From assembly GCA_038245255.1 (NCBI GenBank), contig JBBRSQ010000001.1, positions 1 through 64,000 of the forward strand: DNA of 64,000 nucleotides. The letters are read 5' to 3'. Each line of letters starts with the position of its first letter. The first letter of the stretch is position 1. This document shows, piece by piece, positions 53,874-60,641 of this stretch. Made by a program: the position numbers and the translations under genes. The notes beneath the pieces were generated by a model that was given only the letters and a program-made list of their open reading frames with translations, was not told the origin of the DNA and made no database searches. This stretch comes from UBA12465 sp038245255. Its GTDB lineage: Bacteria > Patescibacteriota > Patescibacteriia > Patescibacteriales > UBA12465.

Positions 53874-54446
53874 TTATTGTGTATTAAAAATACATTCCCC
53901 TGTTAAATTATTCTGAGTTTTATATTCATCCCAAAGTTTTAAATACGCTTTATTTATTCTTTCATTTTTTTCTAAACCTAATTCTAAAATAGATTTTTCT
54001 ATATTATCTTCTTCTCCTTCTATTTCAATAAAATAACCAAAAGGTAATTCATCAACAACAAAATCACAATTATTTATATTTTCCAGTCTGTATCTTCTCT
54101 TCTCAAAAATATGTTCGATTGGGTATTCTAAAGCAAAGAACATGCCTCTTATACTATTTATTTTTTCATCATCAACATTCTCTAACAAAAACTCATGCTC
54201 ATCTCTTATAAATAAGTTCCCCAGATTTTCTTCTTTCTTATTTTTAACCTTTACTGTTACATAAGCTTTTCTACTATCTTTTTCTATTACTTCTTTTATT
54301 CTAGGGAAAATTCCCTTTTCCATATTCTTATATTCATTCGTAAAAAAACCATATGTTTTTTCAAACTGAAACTTACTTTTATCTTTTACAAATTTGTCAA
54401 AAATTTCTTTATTTATTTTTAATTTAATTTCTATTTCTTTTTTCAT
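53874..54446 (-). CDS. CYTH-domain protein (class IV adenylate cyclase/ThTPase-like)
   Basis: CYTH proteins fold into a tunnel that binds triphosphates. The N-terminal signature EIEIKLKI (residues 4-11, ExExK) is exact. Further ligands are in AYVTVKVKNKK, FEKRRYRLEN (arginine pair), CDFVVDELPFGYFIEIEGEE and the Lys/Tyr-rich C-terminus. At 190 aa the length is typical of CyaB-like members, which act as cyclases, thiamine-triphosphatases or inorganic triphosphatases. Here it may hydrolyse or bind a nucleoside triphosphate. It lies 20 nt after the QueC-like gene, with no good Shine-Dalgarno visible. Confidence 0.88.
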   Translation of the reverse strand: MKKEIEIKLKINKEIFDKFVKDKSKFQFEKTYGFFTNEYKNMEKGIFPRIKEVIEKDSRKAYVTVKVKNKKEENLGNLFIRDEHEFLLENVDDEKINSIRGMFFALEYPIEHIFEKRRYRLENINNCDFVVDELPFGYFIEIEGEEDNIEKSILELGLEKNERINKAYLKLWDEYKTQNNLTGECIFNTQ

Positions 54447-54466
54447 ATTTTAAAAATTAAAAAATA

Positions 54467-55330
54467 TTAATAATAACCTCCAGATTTTTTAGGATAGGGT
54501 TTTAAATACTCAGTTCTATCTTTTATTTTTGCTTCCAAAAAACACCTTCTTCTGTCCCAACAACAAGGACAAGTTCCACAATGAATTTTACTTGATTTTA
54601 TACAACTTCTTGTTTTTGAAAGATCTAGACCATTTTCTTCACAATAAGTGATTAAAACATCCTTGTCGTAATAATTACCCAATTCTACTTCAATAGGTAA
54701 AGATATATATTGAAAGTTATAATCGTTTAAAATATGGCAAGTTTCTAGATTAAGCATTCTCTGCCAAGTAAGAGAACAATGAAAAGAAGTATCGCTAGCA
54801 ACATGTGCAATAAAAACAGTGTTAACATTCATTCCTTTATTTTTTAAAGAAATTGCATACTCCATACCCGTAAGAAATATAATAGAGTTTCTAGCTGGAT
54901 AAGATACATGGGCTGAATGTTCTTTTTTATAAAATTTCTTTTTTACTTCTCTTAAATCATCTTTGTATTCCAAGGCGGGTGTATTAACTTTAATTTCTTT
55001 TGTTTTGTGGTAAAGTTTTGGAAATTTTTTAGCAAAAAGTTTATCATAATAATTAATTGATTTTTTTTCCCATTTATAACAATTTTGACCTCTATTTATA
55101 AAAAATGGAAACACTTGATAACCAAACTCATTCATCAAAATAAAAATATTTGACACCGCATCTGCTCCACCAGACATACAACACACAACAGCACTACCCT
55201 TTGGAGGCATTTTTACAACATAATTTCTTTTATCTATAAAAATTTTATTTAGGACTTTTACAACTTTTAAATCTTCGTTTATTTTATCCTCAATTTTTAT
55301 TTTGCCTTTATTCTTGATTATTTTGATCAT
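54467..55330 (-). CDS. QueC-like PP-loop ATPase
   Basis: The PP-loop is VVCCMSGGADAVSNIFIL (about residues 48-65). The usual SGGxDS has Ala for Ser. YPARNSIIFLTG (about residues 143-154) matches the RN(S/T) block of QueC. The C-terminal SCIKSSKIHCGTCPCCWDRR reproduces the QueC zinc site (C-x7-C-x2-C-x2-C). QueC turns carboxy-deazaguanine into preQ0; relatives in defence systems (QatC, CBASS Cap9) do other adenylation chemistry. No QueD, QueE or FolE is nearby. Its start overlaps the TS-like gene by 23 nt. Confidence 0.85.
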   Translation of the reverse strand: MIKIIKNKGKIKIEDKINEDLKVVKVLNKIFIDKRNYVVKMPPKGSAVVCCMSGGADAVSNIFILMNEFGYQVFPFFINRGQNCYKWEKKSINYYDKLFAKKFPKLYHKTKEIKVNTPALEYKDDLREVKKKFYKKEHSAHVSYPARNSIIFLTGMEYAISLKNKGMNVNTVFIAHVASDTSFHCSLTWQRMLNLETCHILNDYNFQYISLPIEVELGNYYDKDVLITYCEENGLDLSKTRSCIKSSKIHCGTCPCCWDRRRCFLEAKIKDRTEYLKPYPKKSGGYY

Positions 55331-56054
55331 ATTTTTTATAACTATTAATTATTTTTTTAGCATCCTCAATTGTTTCTTGATAAATATGAGCATCAGTAAT
55401 CATTCCATCCAAAGAACCGATCCAAATTTTTGTGTTTAGTTTAGTTTCTAATCTCTTTGCTACCTCTTCAGATAGTAATGCAATCGCAGCAAAATTACCT
55501 CCAGCTTTCTGGTAGGCATCTATTGATCGTGCATTAAAAATTGTATTTAAATGATAGCCATTCTGATTATCAATTTTAATTAATCTGAATTGAATAGTTG
55601 TAATACAGGGCAGATAATCATCTTTGGGTCTTTCAAGAGTTCTTTCATAATCTTCTTTTCTGACAAAGCTCATTATAGCTTTTTTGCTTTCTGGTATTTC
55701 TGCAAGCCTATCCACCACAAAATCAAGCATTTTCCATTCTTTGATTCTTGCATAATAGCTTTGACTTCCATCTGAGAATGATGGAACAATATCAAAGTCA
55801 TGCATAATTTCTTTATTAAAAGTTAAATCAATAATTGCATCTATGTTTTCTTTATCCCCATATCGACTAAGCAATTGATCTGGATAAATTTGGGAGTTTG
55901 ATCTAACTCTAATATTTTGAAGACATAATCTATTTCTGCCTTCATCAGAAGTTATGTTCCCATTTTTTAAAATTACTTCTACTAAACTTAACCAGGTACT
56001 CCCCAATACTTCACCATAAATCAAAAGGCCAAAAGGCTCTATTTTTATGTACAT
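55308..56054 (-). CDS. Thymidylate-synthase-family protein (archaeal-type)
   Basis: The catalytic-cysteine region DDYLPCITTIQFRLI (Cys about residue 148), the Arg-Ser-Asp block NTIFNARSIDAYQ, the Asn in AGGNFAAIALL and the terminal SLDGMITDAHIYQETI correspond to the ThyA/dCMP-hydroxymethylase fold, closest in pattern to short archaeal TS-like proteins. The N-terminal phosphate-binding arginine region of canonical ThyA is not obvious. So it may methylate or hydroxymethylate a pyrimidine nucleotide, or do related chemistry. At 248 aa it is the first gene of the cassette. Arg codons are AGA throughout. Confidence 0.75.
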   Translation of the reverse strand: MYIKIEPFGLLIYGEVLGSTWLSLVEVILKNGNITSDEGRNRLCLQNIRVRSNSQIYPDQLLSRYGDKENIDAIIDLTFNKEIMHDFDIVPSFSDGSQSYYARIKEWKMLDFVVDRLAEIPESKKAIMSFVRKEDYERTLERPKDDYLPCITTIQFRLIKIDNQNGYHLNTIFNARSIDAYQKAGGNFAAIALLSEEVAKRLETKLNTKIWIGSLDGMITDAHIYQETIEDAKKIINSYKKYDQNNQE

Positions 56055-56149
56055 ACAATGTTTTTATGTTAAAAATTTTAATAATTTAAACTAACTTCAA
56101 TATACCATATTTTTAAAAAATCCAAAAATATAATTTGAAATCCTATTCG

Positions 56150-56505
56150 CCCCACAAAATCAAATACGCGAAACAGAATTTTGCGGAGTCCTTTCGCCCA
56201 AACCCCCAGTCCTCCGCAAAATTTTCCGCTCGCGTTCCACATTTGCATTTGCACTCCGCCTGTCCGAATATCTATTCGGGCAGAACCCCGAAAGAAAAAC
56301 ACCCTTTCCTTTTTCAAAAGAAATTTCACCCCCGCCAAATCAGAAATGCAAGGAGTGTTTTTTCTTTCGGGGTTGCCGAGCGAAGCGAGGCGGTGGCAGG
56401 GCGATTCTCCGAGCGTACGATTTAGTTTCGCTTCACCACGCGCTTCGCGCGTGCGACATCATTTGTTTTGAAAATAGGTTCTAACTTGGTACAATAGAGA
56501 CACCA
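56150..56505. repeat. Right arm of the 356-bp inverted repeat
   Basis: Reverse complement of 52828-53183, equal in length, 2 mismatches. It contains a perfect CCGAATA/TATTCGG palindrome (56264-56279 region) that is broken by the mismatch in the left arm. Its outer end runs into the hairpin next to tRNA-Leu. Confidence 0.95.
56468..56495 (+). promoter_or_regulatory. Outward promoter in the right arm
   Basis: TTGAAA (56468-56473) and TACAAT (56490-56495), 16-base spacer, reading out toward tRNA-Leu (antisense) and the 56790 gene. It is the mirror of the left-arm promoter. Confidence 0.45.
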
Positions 56506-56553
56506 GAAACGAACTAGACGGCTTTTTCAAAGCCGTCTAGTTCGTTTCTGGTG
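56501..56553. repeat. Perfect 25-bp hairpin abutting the tRNA-Leu 3' end
   Basis: 56501-56525 is fully complementary to 56529-56553 around a 3-nt loop. The tRNA-side arm includes the tRNA 3' CACCA. The other arm shares its last five bases with the outer end of the inverted repeat. No T-run follows on either side, so it is not a standard terminator. Confidence 0.92.
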
Positions 56554-56634
56554 CCCGAGGGGGGATTTGAACCCCCATGGGATTTCTCCCGCAGCGTTCT
56601 GAACACTGCGTGTCTACCGTTTCACCACCCGTGC
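56549..56634 (-). tRNA. tRNA-Leu (anticodon CAG)
   Basis: The 86-nt minus-strand sequence folds as a class II tRNA. Acceptor is GCACGGG with CTCGGGC, D-arm as in tRNA-Leu (TGGTGAAACGGTAGACAC), and anticodon stem CAGTG/CGCTG with loop TTCAGAA. There is a long variable arm GGGA-GAAA-TCCC, T-arm GGGGG/CCCCC with TTCAAAT, discriminator A and encoded CCA. Anticodon CAG (forward 56599-56601) reads CUG. The acceptor has an A3-G70 mismatch and a G6-U67 wobble, unusual for a healthy tRNA. Confidence 0.93.
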
Positions 56635-56667
56635 CTATCAACTAAATTTAACCACAAAATTAACGGC

Positions 56668-56698
56668 TTGACAAGTTAAAATAAAAGCGTCATATTAT
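56668..56698 (+). promoter_or_regulatory. Promoter of the 56790 gene
   Basis: TTGACA (56668-56673) with CATATT at 17 bases or TATTAT (56693-56698) at 19. A leader of about 85 nt follows, A-rich and without a Shine-Dalgarno. Confidence 0.5.
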
Positions 56699-56789
56699 AT
56701 ATTCAAGCAAATTTTTGACATCAAAATCATATTCGAACATTAATAACAAACAAATATTCACCTAAACATTAACCTAAAAACAATTTAAC

Positions 56790-57395
56790 ATGAATGAAGG
56801 AAATGCTTGCCCATCCGCTTCGGTGGGAATTTTAGTACCAAAAACTCCCAGTGGTTTTTTTGCGGGCGTTAGTATTAAAAATTATCTGTCGACATATTTG
56901 AAGATTGTCGAACCCCAAATCATTGAGGTAATGCCCTGTCAATTAAAGCAGCTTAAAATTAATCAGAAAATTGATAAACTGTATGTGCTTGGACTAGGGA
57001 TTAAGAATACTCCGCCATCTGCCCTCAAGGATTTTATCGGGACCTACGAAGAAAGAATTGCTCTCTGGGTAGATCATCACCCGGGATCTAGACTGATTTC
57101 CGAATTGAAAGGAAAATATAACTATCTTCATGGTAGCGATAAAGATAGTGCGTCGACCACCGCTTTAATGGGCATCAAGCTCGGAAAATGTATAAAGCAA
57201 GAATGGATAGACGCCACTAATCATTTCGAAAATCCCTTCTTCTTTCTTCCAAACCATTTAGTTAAGCATTACAAAAAAATTATAGTACCCGCAAACGGGC
57301 AAACGAAAGAAGCTAAAAAGCTTTTTTCTGAATACCTACTAACGGGAAAACCAAGTATCGATGAAATTCATCTCCTCCTAAGCAAGCAAGCGTAG
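56790..57395 (+). CDS. DHH-like phosphoesterase fragment or relative, 201 aa
   Basis: The block KLYVLGLGIKN followed by ERIALWVDHHPGSRLI (DHH at about residues 94-96) recalls motif III of DHH-family phosphoesterases. SDKDSASTTALMGI could be the following helix. The first two metal motifs are not evident: the N-terminal VPKTPSGFFAGVSIKNYL lacks the DxD pattern, and the DHHA1 domain is absent. It may be a degenerate or non-catalytic DHH relative. It is a single-gene unit with a promoter and a strong terminator, so it is probably expressed. Confidence 0.65.
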   Translation: MNEGNACPSASVGILVPKTPSGFFAGVSIKNYLSTYLKIVEPQIIEVMPCQLKQLKINQKIDKLYVLGLGIKNTPPSALKDFIGTYEERIALWVDHHPGSRLISELKGKYNYLHGSDKDSASTTALMGIKLGKCIKQEWIDATNHFENPFFFLPNHLVKHYKKIIVPANGQTKEAKKLFSEYLLTGKPSIDEIHLLLSKQA

Positions 57396-57418
57396 TAGGC
57401 TTCCTTCAAAAAAACATC

Positions 57419-57446
57419 AAGCCCGACCAAAGATCGGGCTTTTTTA
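57419..57446 (+). terminator. Terminator after the DHH-like gene
   Basis: AAGCCCGA (57419-57426) pairs with TCGGGCTT (57434-57441), 7-nt loop, followed by a T-run. Confidence 0.88.
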
Positions 57447-57459
57447 TTTGTGTTTATGT

Positions 57460-57465
57460 TATAAT
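57460..57465 (+). promoter_or_regulatory. -10 box of rnhB, leaderless arrangement
   Basis: TATAAT ends 7 bases before the chosen ATG at 57472, so the expected first transcribed base is the A of the start codon. No convincing -35 box. Confidence 0.5.
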
Positions 57466-57471
57466 ATTAAA

Positions 57472-58128
57472 ATGCTAGATTTAATGACAGAACAAAAATA
57501 TTTTAAGCTCGGTTATAAGTTAATCGGTGGCGTTGATGAAGCTGGTCGAGGACCACTCGCCGGACCAGTCGTGGCCGCTTGTGTTGTCATTGATAAAAAT
57601 TTTCGAATTGATTCTGAAGATTTAGCCCTGGTAGCTGATTCAAAAAAACTAAGCGCCAAAAAGAGAGAAAAACTATTTGGCATAATTAAAGAAAATGTTT
57701 TAGCAGTTGAAATCGGCGTTGTCGATAATTTAACAATCGATAAAATTAATATTTTACAGGCCAGTTTTTTAGCCATGCGTCGAGCTATTAAAAAACTTAA
57801 AATAGAACCTGACTATATTTTAACTGATGGTAAATTTAAAATTCCCAAAATAAATCAAGCGCAAACGGCAATTATTGGCGGAGACGGAAAAGTCTTCTGT
57901 ATCGCGGCGGCTTCTATTATTGCTAAAGTAAGCCGGGATTGGATGATGACTGAAATTGATAAACAGTATCCCCAATATGACTTTATACAACACAAAGGCT
58001 ACGGCACTAAGGCTCATTTTGCAAAAATTGCCGAACTTGGGCCCTGCCCGCTTCACCGTTTTAGTTTTAGTCCAATCAAAGAGATGATCGCATCTCAATC
58101 GGGAATTGACAAAAAAATAATAAAATAA
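57472..58128 (+). CDS. rnhB: Ribonuclease HII
   Basis: RNase HII cuts RNA in RNA-DNA hybrids and starts removal of single ribonucleotides. Motifs: GGVDEAGRGPLAGPVVAACV (catalytic Asp and Glu), ADSKKLSAKKREKLF, ILTDGKFKIP and AASIIAKVSRDWMM. I chose the ATG at 57472; the in-frame ATG at 57448 lies upstream of the -10 box, and the one at 57484 is another option. The resulting 218 aa are normal. The gene appears leaderless. A promoter for the next gene lies over its stop codon. Confidence 0.94.
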   Translation: MLDLMTEQKYFKLGYKLIGGVDEAGRGPLAGPVVAACVVIDKNFRIDSEDLALVADSKKLSAKKREKLFGIIKENVLAVEIGVVDNLTIDKINILQASFLAMRRAIKKLKIEPDYILTDGKFKIPKINQAQTAIIGGDGKVFCIAAASIIAKVSRDWMMTEIDKQYPQYDFIQHKGYGTKAHFAKIAELGPCPLHRFSFSPIKEMIASQSGIDKKIIK

Positions 58129-58134
58129 TAAAAT
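58106..58134 (+). promoter_or_regulatory. Promoter of the 58188 gene
   Basis: TTGACA (58106-58111) within the end of rnhB and TAAAAT (58129-58134), 17-base spacer. Confidence 0.7.
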
Positions 58135-58187
58135 AAAAAATTAAACCTTTCCTTAACAATTAAATAAATACAAAAAACGAAAAAATC

Positions 58188-58661
58188 ATGAAAGAAAAAA
58201 TCCCCTTAGCGGTTGCGAAAGTTTGTATTAGTATTTTTTTAATCTTTTGTTTTTCCTCCTATTTAGCTGATTTTATTCAGCCTAAATCCATGGTCATTCT
58301 CAATTTTTGGACATATTTCTTATGTCTAATAATTATCGCCGGAGCTACATTCTATCGACTAACAGATTGGGAAGTGTCCACTGGACGTGTTGAGCGTTCA
58401 ACAGCTGGTCCAAAAAAAATTAAGTATCTTTATTCGGGTTTAATGTTGCAAATATCAGGAATTATCTCCCTATCTCTGCTGATATTAACCCTGCTATCTT
58501 TATTCCCGGCTTTTGACAATTGGCTAGGAACAATCTGGGAACCTCTAAAAATATTTGCTGGCTGGACTTCAATTCTAACGGCACTCTTCCTTTTATTTAC
58601 CACATTAATATTTCACTTCGTGCGTGAAGAGCAAATTTATCGACCAGATGTAAAAAAATAA
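58188..58661 (+). CDS. Hypothetical membrane protein, 157 aa
   Basis: No family is recognised. Four hydrophobic helices are predicted (about residues 8-28, 35-54, 82-105 and 120-145) with a basic, lysine-rich loop in the middle (RSTAGPKKIKY) and a charged C-terminal tail. Its leader contains CCTTAACAATTAAAT (58151-58165), identical to a stretch before the 49786 gene. It has its own promoter and terminator. Confidence 0.68.
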   Translation: MKEKIPLAVAKVCISIFLIFCFSSYLADFIQPKSMVILNFWTYFLCLIIIAGATFYRLTDWEVSTGRVERSTAGPKKIKYLYSGLMLQISGIISLSLLILTLLSLFPAFDNWLGTIWEPLKIFAGWTSILTALFLLFTTLIFHFVREEQIYRPDVKK

Positions 58662-58680
58662 ATCGTCAAAAAAAGGACAA

Positions 58681-58710
58681 AAAAAATCCCTCATTTAAAA
58701 GGGATTTTTT
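58681..58710. terminator. Bidirectional terminator between the 58188 gene and typA
   Basis: AAAAAATCCC (58681-58690) is fully complementary to GGGATTTTTT (58701-58710) around a 10-nt loop; it serves both convergent genes. Confidence 0.85.
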
Positions 58711-58728
58711 CATATGTATTTTTAGAAT

Positions 58729-60513
58729 TTATCTTTTATTTTTTACTCGATCATTTTCCGTTAAAGATTTCTTACGCAATCTAACACTTTTAGGAGTAAC
58801 TTCTAAATATTCATCCTCATTGATAATGCTTAAGCCACGTTCCAGTGATAAATCCCAAGGCGGGGTCAAGGTAATTGCGTCATCATTTCCAGATGAACGA
58901 ACATTGGTTAACTTTTTACCTTTAATCGGATTAACCGCCATATCATTTCCCTTAGCAACATTACCGATTACTTGACCTTCATAAACATCCACATTCGGAA
59001 CAATATATAAAACACCGCGATCCTGTAAGTTCCAAAGAGCAAAAGCCAAGGCTTTGCCGGTTATCATTGAAACCATAGAACCAAGTTGATTTTTTTCAAT
59101 TTCCCCCGCCCAAGAGCGGAAACCAATAAAATGAGAACATAAAATTCCTTCACCTCTAGTATCCACTACAAACTCATCGCGATATCCTAAAATCCCGCGA
59201 GTCGGTATAGCAAAAACGATTCGGGTTTGACCGTTGTGAGTTTTCAAATCATTCATTAAACCTTTGCGTCGTGACATTTTATCAATTACCACGCCCGCAC
59301 AAGCCTCCGGAATATCAATGGTAATTTCTTCGTACGGTTCTAATTTTTCACCATTCTCTTCTTTAATAATTACTTGCGGTTGAGAAACTTGAACTTCATA
59401 ACCCTCACGACGCATATTTTCTAGTAAAACCGCAATATGAAGTTCGCCACGACCAAAAACTTTATAAAAATTTGTATCGGAAAAATCAATTTTTAAACCA
59501 ACATTAACTTCGAGTTCTTTTTCTAAGCGCTCTCTTAATTGACGATTAGTAACATACTTTCCTTCACGTCCCGCAAATGGTGAATTATTAATTAAGAAAT
59601 TTAAACAAATAGTCGGCTCATCGATTGAAATAGCTGGTAAGGCTTTTTGATCGGCCGATTCAGAAATTGTTTCACCAATATAAATATCAGATAATCCAGC
59701 AATTAGAACAATGTCACCGGCAATCGCTTCTTGAATTTCTTTACGAGCCAGTCCATGAAAAGTATATAATTTTGTAACCTTGCCAGGACGAGTATCGCCA
59801 TTCAAATTTTCTACAAATACCGCCTGACCAGATTTAACTTTTCCCTGATATATACGAGCAATAGCACAACGACCTAAGAAATTATCATAAGCTAAATTAA
59901 AAGGTTGAGCGGCCAGGGGCATATCGATCATGTCCTGAGCGGCTGCCGGAGCGACGTGTTCGAGAATTAAATTTAAAAGAGGATCAAGATTGTCAGCCAA
60001 TTTATCTGCTTCTAAGCCTGCCTTTCCAGTTTTACTAATGGTATAAATAACCGGAAAATCCAATTGTTCGTCAGTTGCACCAAGATCCAAAAATAATTCA
60101 TAAACTAATTCCGAGACTATAGCTGGTCGAGCGGCTGGTTTATCAACTTTATTAATAACCACAATTGGCTTTAGGCCTAATTCTAAAGATTTTTTTAAAA
60201 CAAATTTAGTTTGTGGCATTGGTCCCTCTTGAGCGTCAACGACCAAAAGCACGGAATCAATCGAGCGCAAAACACGCTCTACTTCAGAACTAAAATCGGC
60301 ATGACCAGGAGTGTCGACGATATTAATTTTAGTGTCTCTATAAAAAAGACTGCAATTTTTTGCATAAATTGTAATCCCTCTTTCCTGTTCGATTGAATTA
60401 CTGTCCATTGTGACATTATCCAAAACCATTCCCGTTTGACGGAGTAAAGAGTCGGTTAAAGTTGTTTTACCATGATCAACGTGGGCGATAATGGCAATGT
60501 TTCTAATTTCCAT
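58729..60513 (-). CDS. typA: GTP-binding protein TypA/BipA
   Basis: TypA is a ribosome-associated translational GTPase needed under stress and for subunit assembly. G motifs: AHVDHGKTTL (G1), RGITI (G2), VDTPGHADF (G3), VINKVDKP (G4). The EF-G-like domains and the TypA C-terminal domain follow, with RSWAGEIEKNQLGSM near the end. The ATG at 60513 (MEIRNIAIIAHVDHG) is the family start; the longer frame adds seven residues. The 594 aa are standard. It lies downstream of hisS after a terminator. Confidence 0.96.
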   Translation of the reverse strand: MEIRNIAIIAHVDHGKTTLTDSLLRQTGMVLDNVTMDSNSIEQERGITIYAKNCSLFYRDTKINIVDTPGHADFSSEVERVLRSIDSVLLVVDAQEGPMPQTKFVLKKSLELGLKPIVVINKVDKPAARPAIVSELVYELFLDLGATDEQLDFPVIYTISKTGKAGLEADKLADNLDPLLNLILEHVAPAAAQDMIDMPLAAQPFNLAYDNFLGRCAIARIYQGKVKSGQAVFVENLNGDTRPGKVTKLYTFHGLARKEIQEAIAGDIVLIAGLSDIYIGETISESADQKALPAISIDEPTICLNFLINNSPFAGREGKYVTNRQLRERLEKELEVNVGLKIDFSDTNFYKVFGRGELHIAVLLENMRREGYEVQVSQPQVIIKEENGEKLEPYEEITIDIPEACAGVVIDKMSRRKGLMNDLKTHNGQTRIVFAIPTRGILGYRDEFVVDTRGEGILCSHFIGFRSWAGEIEKNQLGSMVSMITGKALAFALWNLQDRGVLYIVPNVDVYEGQVIGNVAKGNDMAVNPIKGKKLTNVRSSGNDDAITLTPPWDLSLERGLSIINEDEYLEVTPKSVRLRKKSLTENDRVKNKR

Positions 60514-60532
60514 ATATTTTTTAATTTTAAAC

Positions 60533-60561
60533 AAAACAAAACGCGACGTATTATGTCGCGC
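60533..60561 (-). terminator. Terminator after hisS
   Basis: CGCGAC (60543-60548) pairs with GTCGCG (60556-60561), 7-nt loop. On the minus strand TTTTGTTTTG follows. Confidence 0.75.
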
Positions 60562-60641
60562 GGGCGAAGCAAAAACTGCTTATATATTACTAGATATCCT
60601 AATTAATGTCAAATGTCACCAAAGCAGAGAAAAATGCATTT

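Larger units (their letters stand above)
52828..56505. mobile_element. Inverted-repeat-bounded four-gene cassette
   Basis: A 3678-bp unit: 356-bp arms at each end and a four-gene minus-strand operon between them. No transposase, integrase or target-site duplication is visible (left flank CAACTTA, right flank GAAACGA). The cargo uses AGA for nearly every arginine, while flanking genes use CGN widely. The right arm lies next to tRNA-Leu. I infer horizontal acquisition; the mechanism is unknown and inversion by recombination between the arms is possible. Confidence 0.7.

Noticed and set aside
52818..56515. A classical transposon with target-site duplication
   Set aside because: The bases just outside the arms (CAACTTA on the left, GAAACGA on the right) do not match, and no transposase gene is present. 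I keep it only as an inverted-repeat cassette.
56529..56553. The tRNA-Leu hairpin as a rho-independent terminator
   Set aside because: The stem is strong, but no T-run follows on the minus strand and the stem includes the mature tRNA 3' end.
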